Source: Clostridiales bacterium
Lineage (GTDB): Bacteria; Bacillota; Clostridia; Oscillospirales; Ruminococcaceae
Direction: 5' to 3'
Length of the DNA stretch: 16,043 nucleotides
NCBI GenBank assembly: GCA_012800685.1
Contig: JAAZIT010000108.1
Location: 1 to 16,043, forward strand
This document shows, one piece after another, positions 1 through 6,978 of the stretch. Each line of letters starts with the position of its first letter. The stretch's first letter is position 1. The notes beneath the pieces are model-generated. The model worked only from the letters and a program-made list of their open reading frames with translations, searched no databases and had not been told where the DNA came from. The position numbers and the translations under genes are program-made.

Positions 1-92
1 ATATTATTGAACAAGGAAGCCACGAGGCATTAATGGAACAAGACGGATTTTATGCCCAGCTTTATAATTCGCAATTTGATAAAACGGCCTAG
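1..92 (+). CDS. ABC transporter ATP-binding/permease protein, C-terminal end (partial)
   Basis: Only the last 29 codons are present; the reading frame starts at base 3 and ends at a TAG at 90-92. The peptide contains IIEQGSHEALMEQDGFYAQL, which is the region after the H-loop at the end of the nucleotide-binding domain of ABC exporters (the common form is 'I.E.GtHeELl...G.Y..L'). This suggests a multidrug or lipid exporter half-transporter with fused membrane and ATPase domains, acting in the cytoplasmic membrane. The substrate cannot be told from this fragment. The gene converges on the AEC permease gene across a terminator hairpin. Confidence 0.8.
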   Translation, partial: IIEQGSHEALMEQDGFYAQLYNSQFDKTA

Positions 93-157
93 TTTATTTT
101 TAAAACTTAGCTTATTGAAATTATGTTAAATTCGATTTTGTCATAAATAACCCCAAA

Positions 158-189
158 AAACCTCCTCTCGTTTTTTCGAGAGGAGGTTT
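158..189. terminator. Bidirectional rho-independent terminator between convergent genes
   Basis: There is a perfect 13-bp inverted repeat: AAACCTCCTCTCG, a TTTTTT loop, then CGAGAGGAGGTTT. Read on the minus strand the stem runs into TTTTTTGGGG, a good U-tract for the permease gene ending at 241. On the plus strand the T-tract is shorter, so stopping of the ABC transporter transcript would be weaker. The spacer 93-240 shows nothing else. Confidence 0.88.
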
Positions 190-240
190 AAGCTTTATAG
201 ATTTAATTTTTTAAAAATTCTTATATTTTTAAGTAACCGA

Positions 241-1176
241 TTAGGCTAAAATCTGCTGAATATAGATAACTAAAGGCATTGTTACAATTGATATAATTGT
301 AGTTACAGCAAAAATCTCTGCCGCATAAACTGCATTCTTATCAAATCTGATTGCAAACATAGTTCCCATTGTTGCTGTTGGACAGCACAAGGCTAAAGTT
401 GTTACCAACAAAACAGTTTCATCAATGTTAAATGGAATAAGCTTAAATATAAGCAAGCATAAAATTGGAAGAACCAAAAGCTTTAAAGCACAAATAATAT
501 AAATTCTAAAATTTTGAAGTGCTTTAAATAGGTTTGTTTGAGCAATTGTAACACCAGCAACTAGCATTGCCATTGGTGCAATTGTACCACTTAATGTGGT
601 TAAGGCTGAATGAGGAATTTCTGGAATTCTAATCTTTAATATAAAACAAACTAGTCCTAAAGCTGTAGCAATTATAGTCGGATTTAGAAGAACCTTTTTT
701 AGACTCATTTCTTTTTTGTTACCAGAAATCATGAGTACCCCATGTGACCACACCATGATGTTAAAAATTGTGTTAAAGGCTGTTATATAAAAAACACCCT
801 CTGCTCCAAAAAGCACACTTGCAATTGGAATTCCCATAAAACCACAGTTTGAATAAACAACCGAAAATCTTTCTACGCCTATGCTGACTTCTCGCCCCTC
901 TTTGTTTCTAATAATTAAATTTGAAATGAGTATGAATATAACAAATCCTAAGATAGTTAGTACTAGAGTTGCTCCAAGCCCCTTAAGAAGCTTTACCGAA
1001 AAATCCTGCTGATAAGAAATAAAAATTAAAACTGGATTTATAATATAGAGTACCAAATTTGATATGCTTTTGTTTCCCTCTTTTGTTATGAGTTTTGTTT
1101 TAAAACAAATTACACCCACACAAAGAAAAATAAGCATTATTAAAACCTGTTTAAATAATATTAAAGCTAGTCCCAT
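241..1176 (-). CDS. AEC (auxin efflux carrier) family permease
   Basis: The 311-residue protein is almost entirely hydrophobic, with about ten membrane segments in two bundles separated by a short polar stretch near residues 90-103 (NKEGREVSIGVERF). Family marks are the NP dipeptide in the first bundle (residues 47-48), the conserved NCGFMGIP stretch (110-117), and the APMAMLVAG segment in the second half. AEC transporters are secondary carriers in the cytoplasmic membrane; bacterial members move malate, malonate or other organic acids, and the plant ones move auxin. The substrate here is unknown. The ATG start is preceded by a modest AAAGAG ribosome site. It follows the pantothenate genes on the same strand but lies behind a hairpin at 1202-1225, so joint transcription is uncertain. 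Confidence 0.9.
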   Translation of the reverse strand: MGLALILFKQVLIMLIFLCVGVICFKTKLITKEGNKSISNLVLYIINPVLIFISYQQDFSVKLLKGLGATLVLTILGFVIFILISNLIIRNKEGREVSIGVERFSVVYSNCGFMGIPIASVLFGAEGVFYITAFNTIFNIMVWSHGVLMISGNKKEMSLKKVLLNPTIIATALGLVCFILKIRIPEIPHSALTTLSGTIAPMAMLVAGVTIAQTNLFKALQNFRIYIICALKLLVLPILCLLIFKLIPFNIDETVLLVTTLALCCPTATMGTMFAIRFDKNAVYAAEIFAVTTIISIVTMPLVIYIQQILA

Positions 1177-1201
1177 ATAAAAATCTCTTTTCCAATAAAT
1201 T

Positions 1202-1225
1202 AACGGGCAGCCTAAGCTACCCGTT
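1202..1225 (-). terminator. Hairpin after the pantothenate transporter gene
   Basis: AACGGG (1202-1207) pairs with CCCGTT (1220-1225); the stem continues after one C/A mismatch with AG/CT. On the minus strand the stem is followed by the short T-rich stretch AATTTATT, so this is a weak or attenuating terminator between the S-component gene and the AEC permease gene. It lies in the 64-base gap between them. Confidence 0.6.
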
Positions 1226-1240
1226 TTATATATAACGCTA

Positions 1241-1864
1241 TTAGGTTTTTGCCACTTTTTTATTCAAAACTAAAAGTGCTTTTGATATTGCTGTACCTGC
1301 AACAAGGCATACAGCGGCTTCTATAACTCCGTTAATACCAACAAAAGCTATAAGGAATTTAGCAAACGAACCCACTGGAAGTCCCCATTCAGTCATTTTA
1401 GAAATAAATGAATTATTATTCCAAAACAGAACATAAATTGAAAGCATAAAGAAAATGGTATTTAGTAACGCACCAAATGTTGATGAAACACCTGCTGCTA
1501 CTACCTTTGTTTTATCAAACCTTCCTATTCCTTTAAAAATCAAGCCAGCTAATAGTCCAGCCAAAATTCTTGGCACTAGACACATAATAAATGTAAGTAC
1601 TGGGTTAATTGTCATTAGAAATGTTCCAAATGCGCTCATTCCAAAGCATTGAATAAAGCTTGTTACTCCAAAAATCCCACCTAAAATTGCTCCTGCTGTT
1701 GGCCCAATTACGATTGCACCAATTACAACAGGTACCATATTTAATGAAATCTCAATTAATGGAGTCTTCAAATAGCCAAGTGGTGTAAAAGCCATAAGTA
1801 TTAATATGGCTGCTAACACTCCAAGCTGGCTAAGTGACAAAATTTTGCTGCGGTCTTTTGACAT
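1241..1864 (-). CDS. panT: ECF transporter S component, probable pantothenate-specific PanT
   Basis: A 207-residue membrane protein with about six hydrophobic segments. The segment TPLGY (from the N-terminal helix), followed by a polar-hydrophobic strand and VPVVIGAIVIGPTAGAILGG, then FGVTSF, matches the pantothenate-type S components of energy-coupling factor transporters. S components bind the vitamin and dock on a shared EcfT-EcfA1-EcfA2 module. I chose the ATG at 1862-1864 because GAGGAGAG lies 6 bases before it; an upstream ATG at 1909 would add 15 residues with no ribosome site. It lies 67 bases downstream of coaX on the same strand, so substrate uptake and phosphorylation look paired. 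The family is clear; pantothenate specificity rests on the coaX neighbour and sequence resemblance. Confidence 0.85.
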   Translation of the reverse strand: MSKDRSKILSLSQLGVLAAILILMAFTPLGYLKTPLIEISLNMVPVVIGAIVIGPTAGAILGGIFGVTSFIQCFGMSAFGTFLMTINPVLTFIMCLVPRILAGLLAGLIFKGIGRFDKTKVVAAGVSSTFGALLNTIFFMLSIYVLFWNNNSFISKMTEWGLPVGSFAKFLIAFVGINGVIEAAVCLVAGTAISKALLVLNKKVAKT

Positions 1865-1931
1865 AATAATCTCTCCTCGCTGTTGTTTGGGCAATATTAT
1901 TCTTCCCAATACAACGCTAAATATTTGAAGA

Positions 1932-2705
1932 TTAGTCTACAGTATTCTTTTTGTAAATTGCATATAGTCCATCAAGAAGCAATGTGTCCTCTATCATAAC
2001 CTCTCTTCGACAATGAGCAACAATTCCACCTGCAAGTCCACCAGTTGCAATTACTGTTGTTTTTTCGCCAAGAACCTCTTTGTAACGGTCAATCATACCC
2101 TCCATCATTGCTGAAGCACCTATGACAACACCTGATTTCATGCAATCAATTGTGTTTGCACCAATAACATTTTCATTTGGCATATCGATGCTAATTTGTG
2201 GCAATTGAGAAGTTCTAGAAGAAAGTGCATCAAGTGAAATTCTCACTCCTGGCATAATTGAGCCACCTATCATCTCACATTTTTCATTAACAGCAGTAAT
2301 TGTGGTAGCTGTTCCTAAATCAAAGATGATTAGAGGAGGCTTATGCTTTAAAAGCGCTCCAACCGCACTACACACTAAATCAGAACCCAAAGCAGCTGGG
2401 TTATCAATTTTAATGTTAAGTCCAGTTTTAATACCAGGGCCAATTACAAAAACCTTGCATTTAAAAAGCTTTGTCATTGCACGTTTAAGAATAGGCACAA
2501 GCGTGGGAACAACTGTTGATAATATTGCACCGTCAACTTGGCTAGGCTTATACCCATTAAGTCTGATAATGCTAGAAAATTCGATCGCATACTGATCCTC
2601 CATTTTTAAGGCTTCAGTTGCAACACGAGCAGTGAATTTTAACTTGTCATTTTCAAATGCACCAAGTACAATGTTGGTGTTTCCAACGTCTACGGTAAAT
2701 ATCAA
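1932..2705 (-). CDS. coaX: Type III pantothenate kinase
   Basis: Phosphorylates pantothenate with ATP in the cytoplasm, the first committed step of coenzyme A synthesis. The 257 residues (usual family size) carry the ASKHA-fold marks: DVGNTN phosphate loop (6-11), GSD with the probable catalytic Asp109, DLGTATT (129-135), GGSIMPG (147-153) and TGG (221-223). Known type III enzymes differ from type I in not being feedback-inhibited by CoA. The start is TTG (2703-2705), supported by AGGAGG seven bases upstream and by the DVGNTN motif lying at the expected distance from the N-terminus. The usual GADR motif reads GSDL here; the Asp is kept and the Arg is replaced. It has its own promoter (2765-2793) and leads into the panT-like gene. 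Confidence 0.96.
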   Translation of the reverse strand: MIFTVDVGNTNIVLGAFENDKLKFTARVATEALKMEDQYAIEFSSIIRLNGYKPSQVDGAILSTVVPTLVPILKRAMTKLFKCKVFVIGPGIKTGLNIKIDNPAALGSDLVCSAVGALLKHKPPLIIFDLGTATTITAVNEKCEMIGGSIMPGVRISLDALSSRTSQLPQISIDMPNENVIGANTIDCMKSGVVIGASAMMEGMIDRYKEVLGEKTTVIATGGLAGGIVAHCRREVMIEDTLLLDGLYAIYKKNTVD

Positions 2706-2764
2706 ATGTTTTTCCTCCTACAACATAATTTACAAAAATAAACCTAAGTCTATCTCCTATTTCT

Positions 2765-2793
2765 ATTATACCCTTTCTAAGGCTTAATTTCAA
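2765..2793 (-). promoter_or_regulatory. Sigma-A-type promoter of coaX
   Basis: On the minus strand TTGAAA (2788-2793) and TATAAT (2765-2770) are separated by exactly 17 bases. Transcription would start near 2758, giving a leader of about 50 bases before the TTG start. It is the best vegetative promoter in the window. Confidence 0.82.
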
Positions 2794-2860
2794 CTGTTGA
2801 TTTTAACGTAATTCTCCCAATTTTTAGTGGTATTTTTATAGAGTTGTCATTAAAAAGCCC

Positions 2861-2908
2861 AAAGAGCCCCAAAATAGACATACCATTGTGTCTATTTTTA
2901 GGCTCTTT
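2861..2908 (-). terminator. Terminator after the SOD-like gene
   Basis: A long two-part hairpin: AAAGAGCC (2861-2868) pairs with GGCTCTTT (2901-2908), then a 2/2 internal loop, then AAAATAGACA (2871-2880) pairs with TGTCTATTTT (2889-2898) around an 8-base loop. On the minus strand it is followed by GGGCTTTTTA. It lies just past the end of the SOD-like gene and upstream of the coaX promoter, so it separates the two units. Confidence 0.8.
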
Positions 2909-2920
2909 TCTGTTTTAATA

Positions 2921-3535
2921 TTACATTAAATTCTTCTCAACCGAATTCCAATTAATAATTTTGAAAAATTTATTTAAATAATCGGCTCTGCGATTTAAAT
3001 ATTGTAAAAAATAAGCGTGTTCCCAAACGTCACAGCACATAATAGGTTTTAATCCATGCTCAAGAGGAGTTTCCTGATTGGCAGTAATAATAATCATTAG
3101 ATTATCTTTTTTATCAACCACTAGCCATGCATATCCAGAACCAAAAACTGCTAACCCAGCAGCAATAAATCTCTCCTTAAAATCATTAAATGACCCAAAA
3201 CAATTATTGATTTTCGACCTTAGCTTTGCATTTGGAAGTGTGTCGCCACGCATTCCCATAGACATAAAATACATTTCATGATTAAAAACTCCCCCTGCAT
3301 ATCTCATAATGTTCACTCTATCTTTTTCAGGGAGTTTGCTAGGATTGCTAAGTAACTGTTCTAACGTCAAATCTTGAAGACTTTTGTGCTTTGAAAGCTC
3401 CTCGTTAAGCTTTAAAATATAATTTTTGTAAAGCAGGTTGTAATGCACCATAATAGTTCTAGCGTCAATATATGGGCTTAACTGGTTAGCTTTAAAGGGG
3501 AGCTTTATTGGCACAAATGGATATGTTCTATTCAC
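2921..3535 (-). CDS. Fe/Mn superoxide dismutase family protein (divergent)
   Basis: The 204 residues match the Fe/Mn superoxide dismutase fold, which converts superoxide to oxygen and hydrogen peroxide in the cytoplasm. All four metal ligands are present: His31, His86 (FNHEMYF), Asp169 and His173 (CDVWEHAYF). The GG pair at 81-82 and Gln154 (TANQETP) are features of the manganese rather than the iron type. The N-terminal helix is unusual: the active-site histidine pair found in the 'KHHxTYV' motif is replaced by Leu35-Tyr36, while the following Tyr39 is kept. The start is GTG (3533-3535) behind a GGGGGG-type ribosome site, and it overlaps the end of the ATPase gene by 8 bases, which suggests translational coupling. 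It may be an active enzyme or a family member with a changed role. Confidence 0.88.
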   Translation of the reverse strand: MNRTYPFVPIKLPFKANQLSPYIDARTIMVHYNLLYKNYILKLNEELSKHKSLQDLTLEQLLSNPSKLPEKDRVNIMRYAGGVFNHEMYFMSMGMRGDTLPNAKLRSKINNCFGSFNDFKERFIAAGLAVFGSGYAWLVVDKKDNLMIIITANQETPLEHGLKPIMCCDVWEHAYFLQYLNRRADYLNKFFKIINWNSVEKNLM

Positions 3536-4601
3536 TTAGGTCCCCCCTTTTTGACTTTTTAATTATTGTTTGGGTTATTATATCTACTTTAGAAAAGTCC
3601 ATGGCTTTAATATAAAAGCTTTCTAAAGCATTGTGGGCTTCAAGTGCAAGCTTCATAGTTTTTGAAGATTCAGCTGTTAAATCAGCACAAGCAGTTTTGT
3701 TCAGCTTAAGCCTATATTTACGCTGTGATATGACATGCTTGTCATAAAACCTTTGTATGTTTATTGGCTTAACTCCCTCAAGTGCAAGCCCTGTTAAAGG
3801 ATTTGAGGAGATAAAGGCTGTTTTCAAATCAGGAACAATTAAATGTTCGTATACAGGGGTATCAAACATATTAGACAAACTAACCCATACATCTTTTCCG
3901 TGACTAGCTAAAGAACCTGCAAGTTCTCGGAGCAAGTGGTCGCTTCCTGCAAAAAAATTATCCATTAGAAGATATACTTCATATTCCTTAAAAGTTTCAA
4001 CCTGTGTTAAATAACCACTTGGTGTTATAGCTGAAAGCTGTTTGTTAAGAACTTTTCCAAAGTTTCCTGTTCGCTTGGGAGCTATTTTTTTTGTGAGCCT
4101 AGTTATAAATCCCTTAAGCTTATCTGTTAATACAGCTTCATCTGCCACCACATATGTATCGTTAAAAATTGAGGATAAAGCCTTAACATAACGCTTAGTT
4201 CGATCCATTAGTTTTTTGTGTTCTTTAGCTATTAAGATTATTTCATCTGTGCTATCCTCAAGCTTTTTGTCGTCCCAACAATCACCTAAATTAATTATTT
4301 TTTGCCTAACTCCTGGATAAACTGGATCAAAAACATGGGGAGATGTTCCATCAACAATTACTATTTTTGCATTATTTATAACTACTCCGTCAAGAGAAGC
4401 TGGATCTGATGAACAGTAGTAATAACTAACCTCATCACTATCCTCAAAAAATTTGCCGACCTTTTTCATTAGCAAAGACTTCCCTGTACCTGCACCTCCC
4501 TTTAGAATATAAGTAAAGTATCCCTCAGTATCAATAACTTTTGAAAAATCACTTTTAAATCCTTGCGGGGAAAAAGAACCTAGAAAAAAATTGTCCGCCA
4601 T
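3528..4601 (-). CDS. P-loop ATPase of the PRK06851 type, function unknown
   Basis: A 357-residue soluble protein with Walker A GGAGTGKS (35-42) and a Walker B-like strand KIVIVDG (79-85), followed by PHVFDPVYPG and NLGDCWDD, which I recognise from a conserved but uncharacterised Firmicutes family (PRK06851-like). Residues about 209-277 align with the first P-loop region: YLLMDNFFAGSDHLL replaces YILKGGAGTGKSLL, and the following strands keep their order. It therefore looks like an internal duplication whose second nucleotide site has decayed. I chose the ATG at 4599-4601 because GGAGG lies 8 bases upstream; the ATG at 4622 has no such site. The stop overlaps the SOD-like start, and a small cysteine-rich gene lies 85 bases upstream. 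No function is assigned. Confidence 0.85.
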   Translation of the reverse strand: MADNFFLGSFSPQGFKSDFSKVIDTEGYFTYILKGGAGTGKSLLMKKVGKFFEDSDEVSYYYCSSDPASLDGVVINNAKIVIVDGTSPHVFDPVYPGVRQKIINLGDCWDDKKLEDSTDEIILIAKEHKKLMDRTKRYVKALSSIFNDTYVVADEAVLTDKLKGFITRLTKKIAPKRTGNFGKVLNKQLSAITPSGYLTQVETFKEYEVYLLMDNFFAGSDHLLRELAGSLASHGKDVWVSLSNMFDTPVYEHLIVPDLKTAFISSNPLTGLALEGVKPINIQRFYDKHVISQRKYRLKLNKTACADLTAESSKTMKLALEAHNALESFYIKAMDFSKVDIITQTIIKKSKRGDLSE

Positions 4602-4686
4602 AGCACTAACCTCCATATTCACATATTGATTGCTGTTTTATATATGATATGAGTAATTTGATTTTTTGGCTACTGTTTCGCTAATT

Positions 4687-4830
4687 TCACTGCGACTTTT
4701 CTTGAATTGGTGAAAAATAGCAACAATCCTCGTCAGTTACACTTTCAGATAAAACATCTAGAGTCCGCTCTAATTGACAAACTCCATCAGCTTGATGTAT
4801 ACATTTAGAATTGCAGAAAATCATGTTCAT
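4687..4830 (-). CDS. Small cysteine-rich protein, 47 aa (DUF1540-like spacing)
   Basis: A short gene with ATG at 4828-4830, a GAGGGAG ribosome site 5 bases upstream, and TGA at 4687-4689. The 47-residue product has cysteines at 6, 10, 18, 36 and 37 in the pattern C-x3-C-x7-C-x17-CC, beginning MNMIFCNSKCIHQADGVC. Spacing and the 'C...C.....G.C' start resemble the small metal-binding-type DUF1540 proteins common in clostridia, but this assignment is from memory and tentative. The protein is acidic in the second half (SESVTDEDCC) and has no signal peptide. It lies on the same strand ahead of the ATPase and SOD-like genes. The strong ribosome site and the cysteine pattern make it likely to be a real gene; its function is unknown. 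Confidence 0.72.
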   Translation of the reverse strand: MNMIFCNSKCIHQADGVCQLERTLDVLSESVTDEDCCYFSPIQEKSQ

Positions 4831-4916
4831 AATAATCTCCCTCTATTTCAATAATATCTAAAGCAATATCTCGAATTAACATAAGATAGTTTTAACCACT
4901 TTGTACTTTTTTATTC

Positions 4917-4945
4917 TTGTAATTATCACAGCTTTGTGGTAAAAT
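4917..4945 (+). promoter_or_regulatory. Promoter of the esterase-pheA-ispDF operon
   Basis: TTGTAA (4917-4922) and TAAAAT (4940-4945) are 17 bases apart, with transcription expected near 4952, about 23 bases before the GTG start. It lies in the 144-base gap between divergent genes (4831-4974). Confidence 0.6.
4923..4942. promoter_or_regulatory. Operator-like inverted repeat inside the promoter
   Basis: TTATCACA (4923-4930), a GCTT spacer and TGTGGTAA (4935-4942) form an imperfect inverted repeat with 7 of 8 positions matching. It fills the space between the -35 and -10 boxes, where a bound repressor would block RNA polymerase. No regulator gene is present nearby and I do not recognise the site as that of a known family. 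Confidence 0.4.
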
Positions 4946-4974
4946 ATATGTAACTGTATTTAAGGAGTGTTATT

Positions 4975-5814
4975 GTGTTTTTTGAAACAATTAATTTAAA
5001 AATCGACTATAAAAAAAGCGGTCTTTCTAGTGAAGAATGTAACCCAACATTGACAAGCTATTGTTATGATGTGCCAGAGGAAATAGGTAGAAAAAACCGA
5101 ACAGCAATCATTATTTTTCCAGGCGGCGGGTATGATTATTGCTCTGAACGTGAGGCAGAGCCAGTGGCACTTAGATTTTTAGGTGCAGGAATAAATGCTT
5201 TTGTTTTGCGTTATTCTTGTTACAAAAAAAGATTTCCAACCGACCTTTTAGAAGCCTGTGCAGCAATAAAGTACGTTCGTGATAATGCAGAAAGATTTGA
5301 CATAAATCCTAACAAGATTTTAATCTGTGGATTTTCTGCTGGAGGGCATTTATGTGCGTCAGTTTCTTGTCACTGGTCTAAGGATTTTGTTGCAAATGGA
5401 CTCAGCTGTAAAAGTGATGATATAAAACCAAATGGTGCTATACTCGCATACCCTGTTATTACAACTGGCGGGCTTACACATCAAGGCTCAATTGACAATC
5501 TTTTAACTGGTACTGAAGGACAAGAACGTGATAATATTGAAAAGCTTGTTACACTAGACAAACAGGTTAATAGTGACACACCAAAAACATTTATATGGCA
5601 CTGTACCGACGACGGATGTGTTCCAGTTGAGAATTCACTTCTTTATATGGCAGGACTTTCAAAGAACAAAATTCCCTTTGAGAGCCACATATATGAGTGG
5701 GGTGGACACGGACTTTCACTTTGTAACTTTAATACCTCGACAAACGACTGGCATTTACAGCCTGTTGCAGAGCAATGGTCTGAACTAGCAATAAAATGGG
5801 CTTTTAGATTATAA
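4975..5814 (+). CDS. Alpha/beta hydrolase, acetyl esterase/lipase type
   Basis: A 279-residue cytoplasmic-type hydrolase with no signal peptide. The oxyanion-hole motif is FPGGGY (48-53), the nucleophile is Ser121 in GFSAGG (119-124), the acid is in the TDD segment (211-213, followed by VPVENS), and the catalytic histidine is His245 in GGHG. The combination GGGYDYCSEREAEP and HCTDDGCVPVENS is typical of the acetyl-esterase/acetylxylan-esterase-like branch that removes acetyl groups from sugars or xylan fragments. The start is GTG with AAGGAG 7 bases upstream. It is the first gene of a plus-strand run, 7 bases before the pheA reading frame. Why an esterase leads a phenylalanine/isoprenoid operon is not clear; the exact substrate is unknown. 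Confidence 0.88.
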   Translation: MFFETINLKIDYKKSGLSSEECNPTLTSYCYDVPEEIGRKNRTAIIIFPGGGYDYCSEREAEPVALRFLGAGINAFVLRYSCYKKRFPTDLLEACAAIKYVRDNAERFDINPNKILICGFSAGGHLCASVSCHWSKDFVANGLSCKSDDIKPNGAILAYPVITTGGLTHQGSIDNLLTGTEGQERDNIEKLVTLDKQVNSDTPKTFIWHCTDDGCVPVENSLLYMAGLSKNKIPFESHIYEWGGHGLSLCNFNTSTNDWHLQPVAEQWSELAIKWAFRL

Positions 5815-5821
5815 TAATATA

Positions 5822-6964
5822 ATGAACGGAATGATTTTTAGAATGAAATTAAACGAGTTGCGTGGGGAAATAAACGAAATAGACGTAAAGCTTATGGAGC
5901 TTTTTGAAAAAAGAATGGAAGTGTGTATTAATGTTGCACAATATAAAATAGACAATAAGCTCCCTGTTTTTCAGACTGAAAGAGAGCATGAAATTATAAA
6001 AAAGGTTCGTGAAGGTTCTCCTAAATGGCTAGAAAATGGTAGCGAGGTTCTTTTCACCACCATAATGGATATTTCAAAATCCCTTCAGTTTCAAAGACTT
6101 TTTTCGGATAAAAAAGAAATAAAATATACTGCATTTTCTACTAAAAACGATACCGCTCCAACAATAGCTTGCCCTGGAACTAAGGGAAGTTATTCTCAAA
6201 TAGCCGCTTCAACTATCTTTCCAAATTCTAAAGCTGTGTTTTTTGAGGATTTTGAGGATGTAATAAAATCCGTTGTTGATGGCAAATACAAGTATGGCAT
6301 TTTGCCAATTCAAAACTCAACAGCCGGTTCAGTTCACCAGTCATATAATCTTTTAAAGGAATATGACTGCCACATTGCCACATCTGTTAAGGTTAAAATA
6401 TCACATTGTATTGCAGTAAAAAATGAAACAGATATTAAGGATGTAAAAAAGATTTTATCTCACGAACAGGCTTTAGCTCAGTGCTCCGATTATATAAAGA
6501 GAAATGGATTTAAGCCAGTTGAGCATACTAATACCGCTCTTGCTGCTGAATTTGTTAAAGATAGTGAACTCCCCCTTGCAGCAATATGTTCGGTTGAATG
6601 TGCAAATCGCCTGGGACTTAAAATTATAGCAGAGTGCATAACTAATGTTAGTGATAACTATACACGTTTCATTTTGCTTTCAAAGGAAATTCTATGCTCT
6701 GAAAATGCGAATATAATTTCAGTTAGCTTGTCCCTTTCTCACTCGCGCTCGGCTTTATATAGGCTTTTAACTAAGTTTTCAGTTGCAGGATTAAATCTTT
6801 TAAGAATTGAGAATAAGCCAATTGCAAACAAGGATTTTGATGTTGTTTTCTACCTTGATTTTGAGGGAAGTATTTCAAATCCAGAGGTTGCAATGTTAAT
6901 TTCAGAGCTTCAATCTGAACTATCTTATTTTAAGTTTTTAGGAAACTATTATGAGATACAATAA
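5822..6964 (+). CDS. pheA: Bifunctional chorismate mutase / prephenate dehydratase
   Basis: Converts chorismate to prephenate and then to phenylpyruvate in phenylalanine synthesis. Domain order: AroQ-type chorismate mutase (about 8-90; Arg14, Arg31, Lys42 and Arg54-Glu55 match the active-site set), prephenate dehydratase (about 112-288; catalytic TRF at 281-283), and an ACT regulatory domain (about 298-378). Two phenylalanine-binding motifs of the ACT domain are altered: the usual GALV reads SALY (310-313), and the usual ESRP reads ENKP (330-333). The normally conserved PIEN of the dehydratase domain reads PIQN (162-165). No ATG has a strong ribosome site: 5822, 5831 and 5843 are all possible, and family alignment favours 5843 (MKLNELRGEI). 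Translation may depend on coupling with the esterase gene. Confidence 0.94.
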   Translation: MNGMIFRMKLNELRGEINEIDVKLMELFEKRMEVCINVAQYKIDNKLPVFQTEREHEIIKKVREGSPKWLENGSEVLFTTIMDISKSLQFQRLFSDKKEIKYTAFSTKNDTAPTIACPGTKGSYSQIAASTIFPNSKAVFFEDFEDVIKSVVDGKYKYGILPIQNSTAGSVHQSYNLLKEYDCHIATSVKVKISHCIAVKNETDIKDVKKILSHEQALAQCSDYIKRNGFKPVEHTNTALAAEFVKDSELPLAAICSVECANRLGLKIIAECITNVSDNYTRFILLSKEILCSENANIISVSLSLSHSRSALYRLLTKFSVAGLNLLRIENKPIANKDFDVVFYLDFEGSISNPEVAMLISELQSELSYFKFLGNYYEIQ

Positions 6965-6978
6965 TTAGGAGAGAAAAT

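Noticed and set aside
1455..1652. Open frame on the plus strand inside the PanT-like gene
   Set aside because: It lies opposite a well-supported membrane protein gene, has no ribosome site and its peptide matches no family.
4643..4651. CATATCATA on the minus strand, like a sporulation sigma-K -10 box upstream of the ATPase
   Set aside because: No matching -35 element lies at the right distance, and the region is AT-rich enough for this to occur by chance.
4831..4974. Possible riboswitch or T-box leader ahead of the operon containing pheA
   Set aside because: The predicted transcript leader is only about 23 bases, and no T-box sequence or terminator/antiterminator pair is present.
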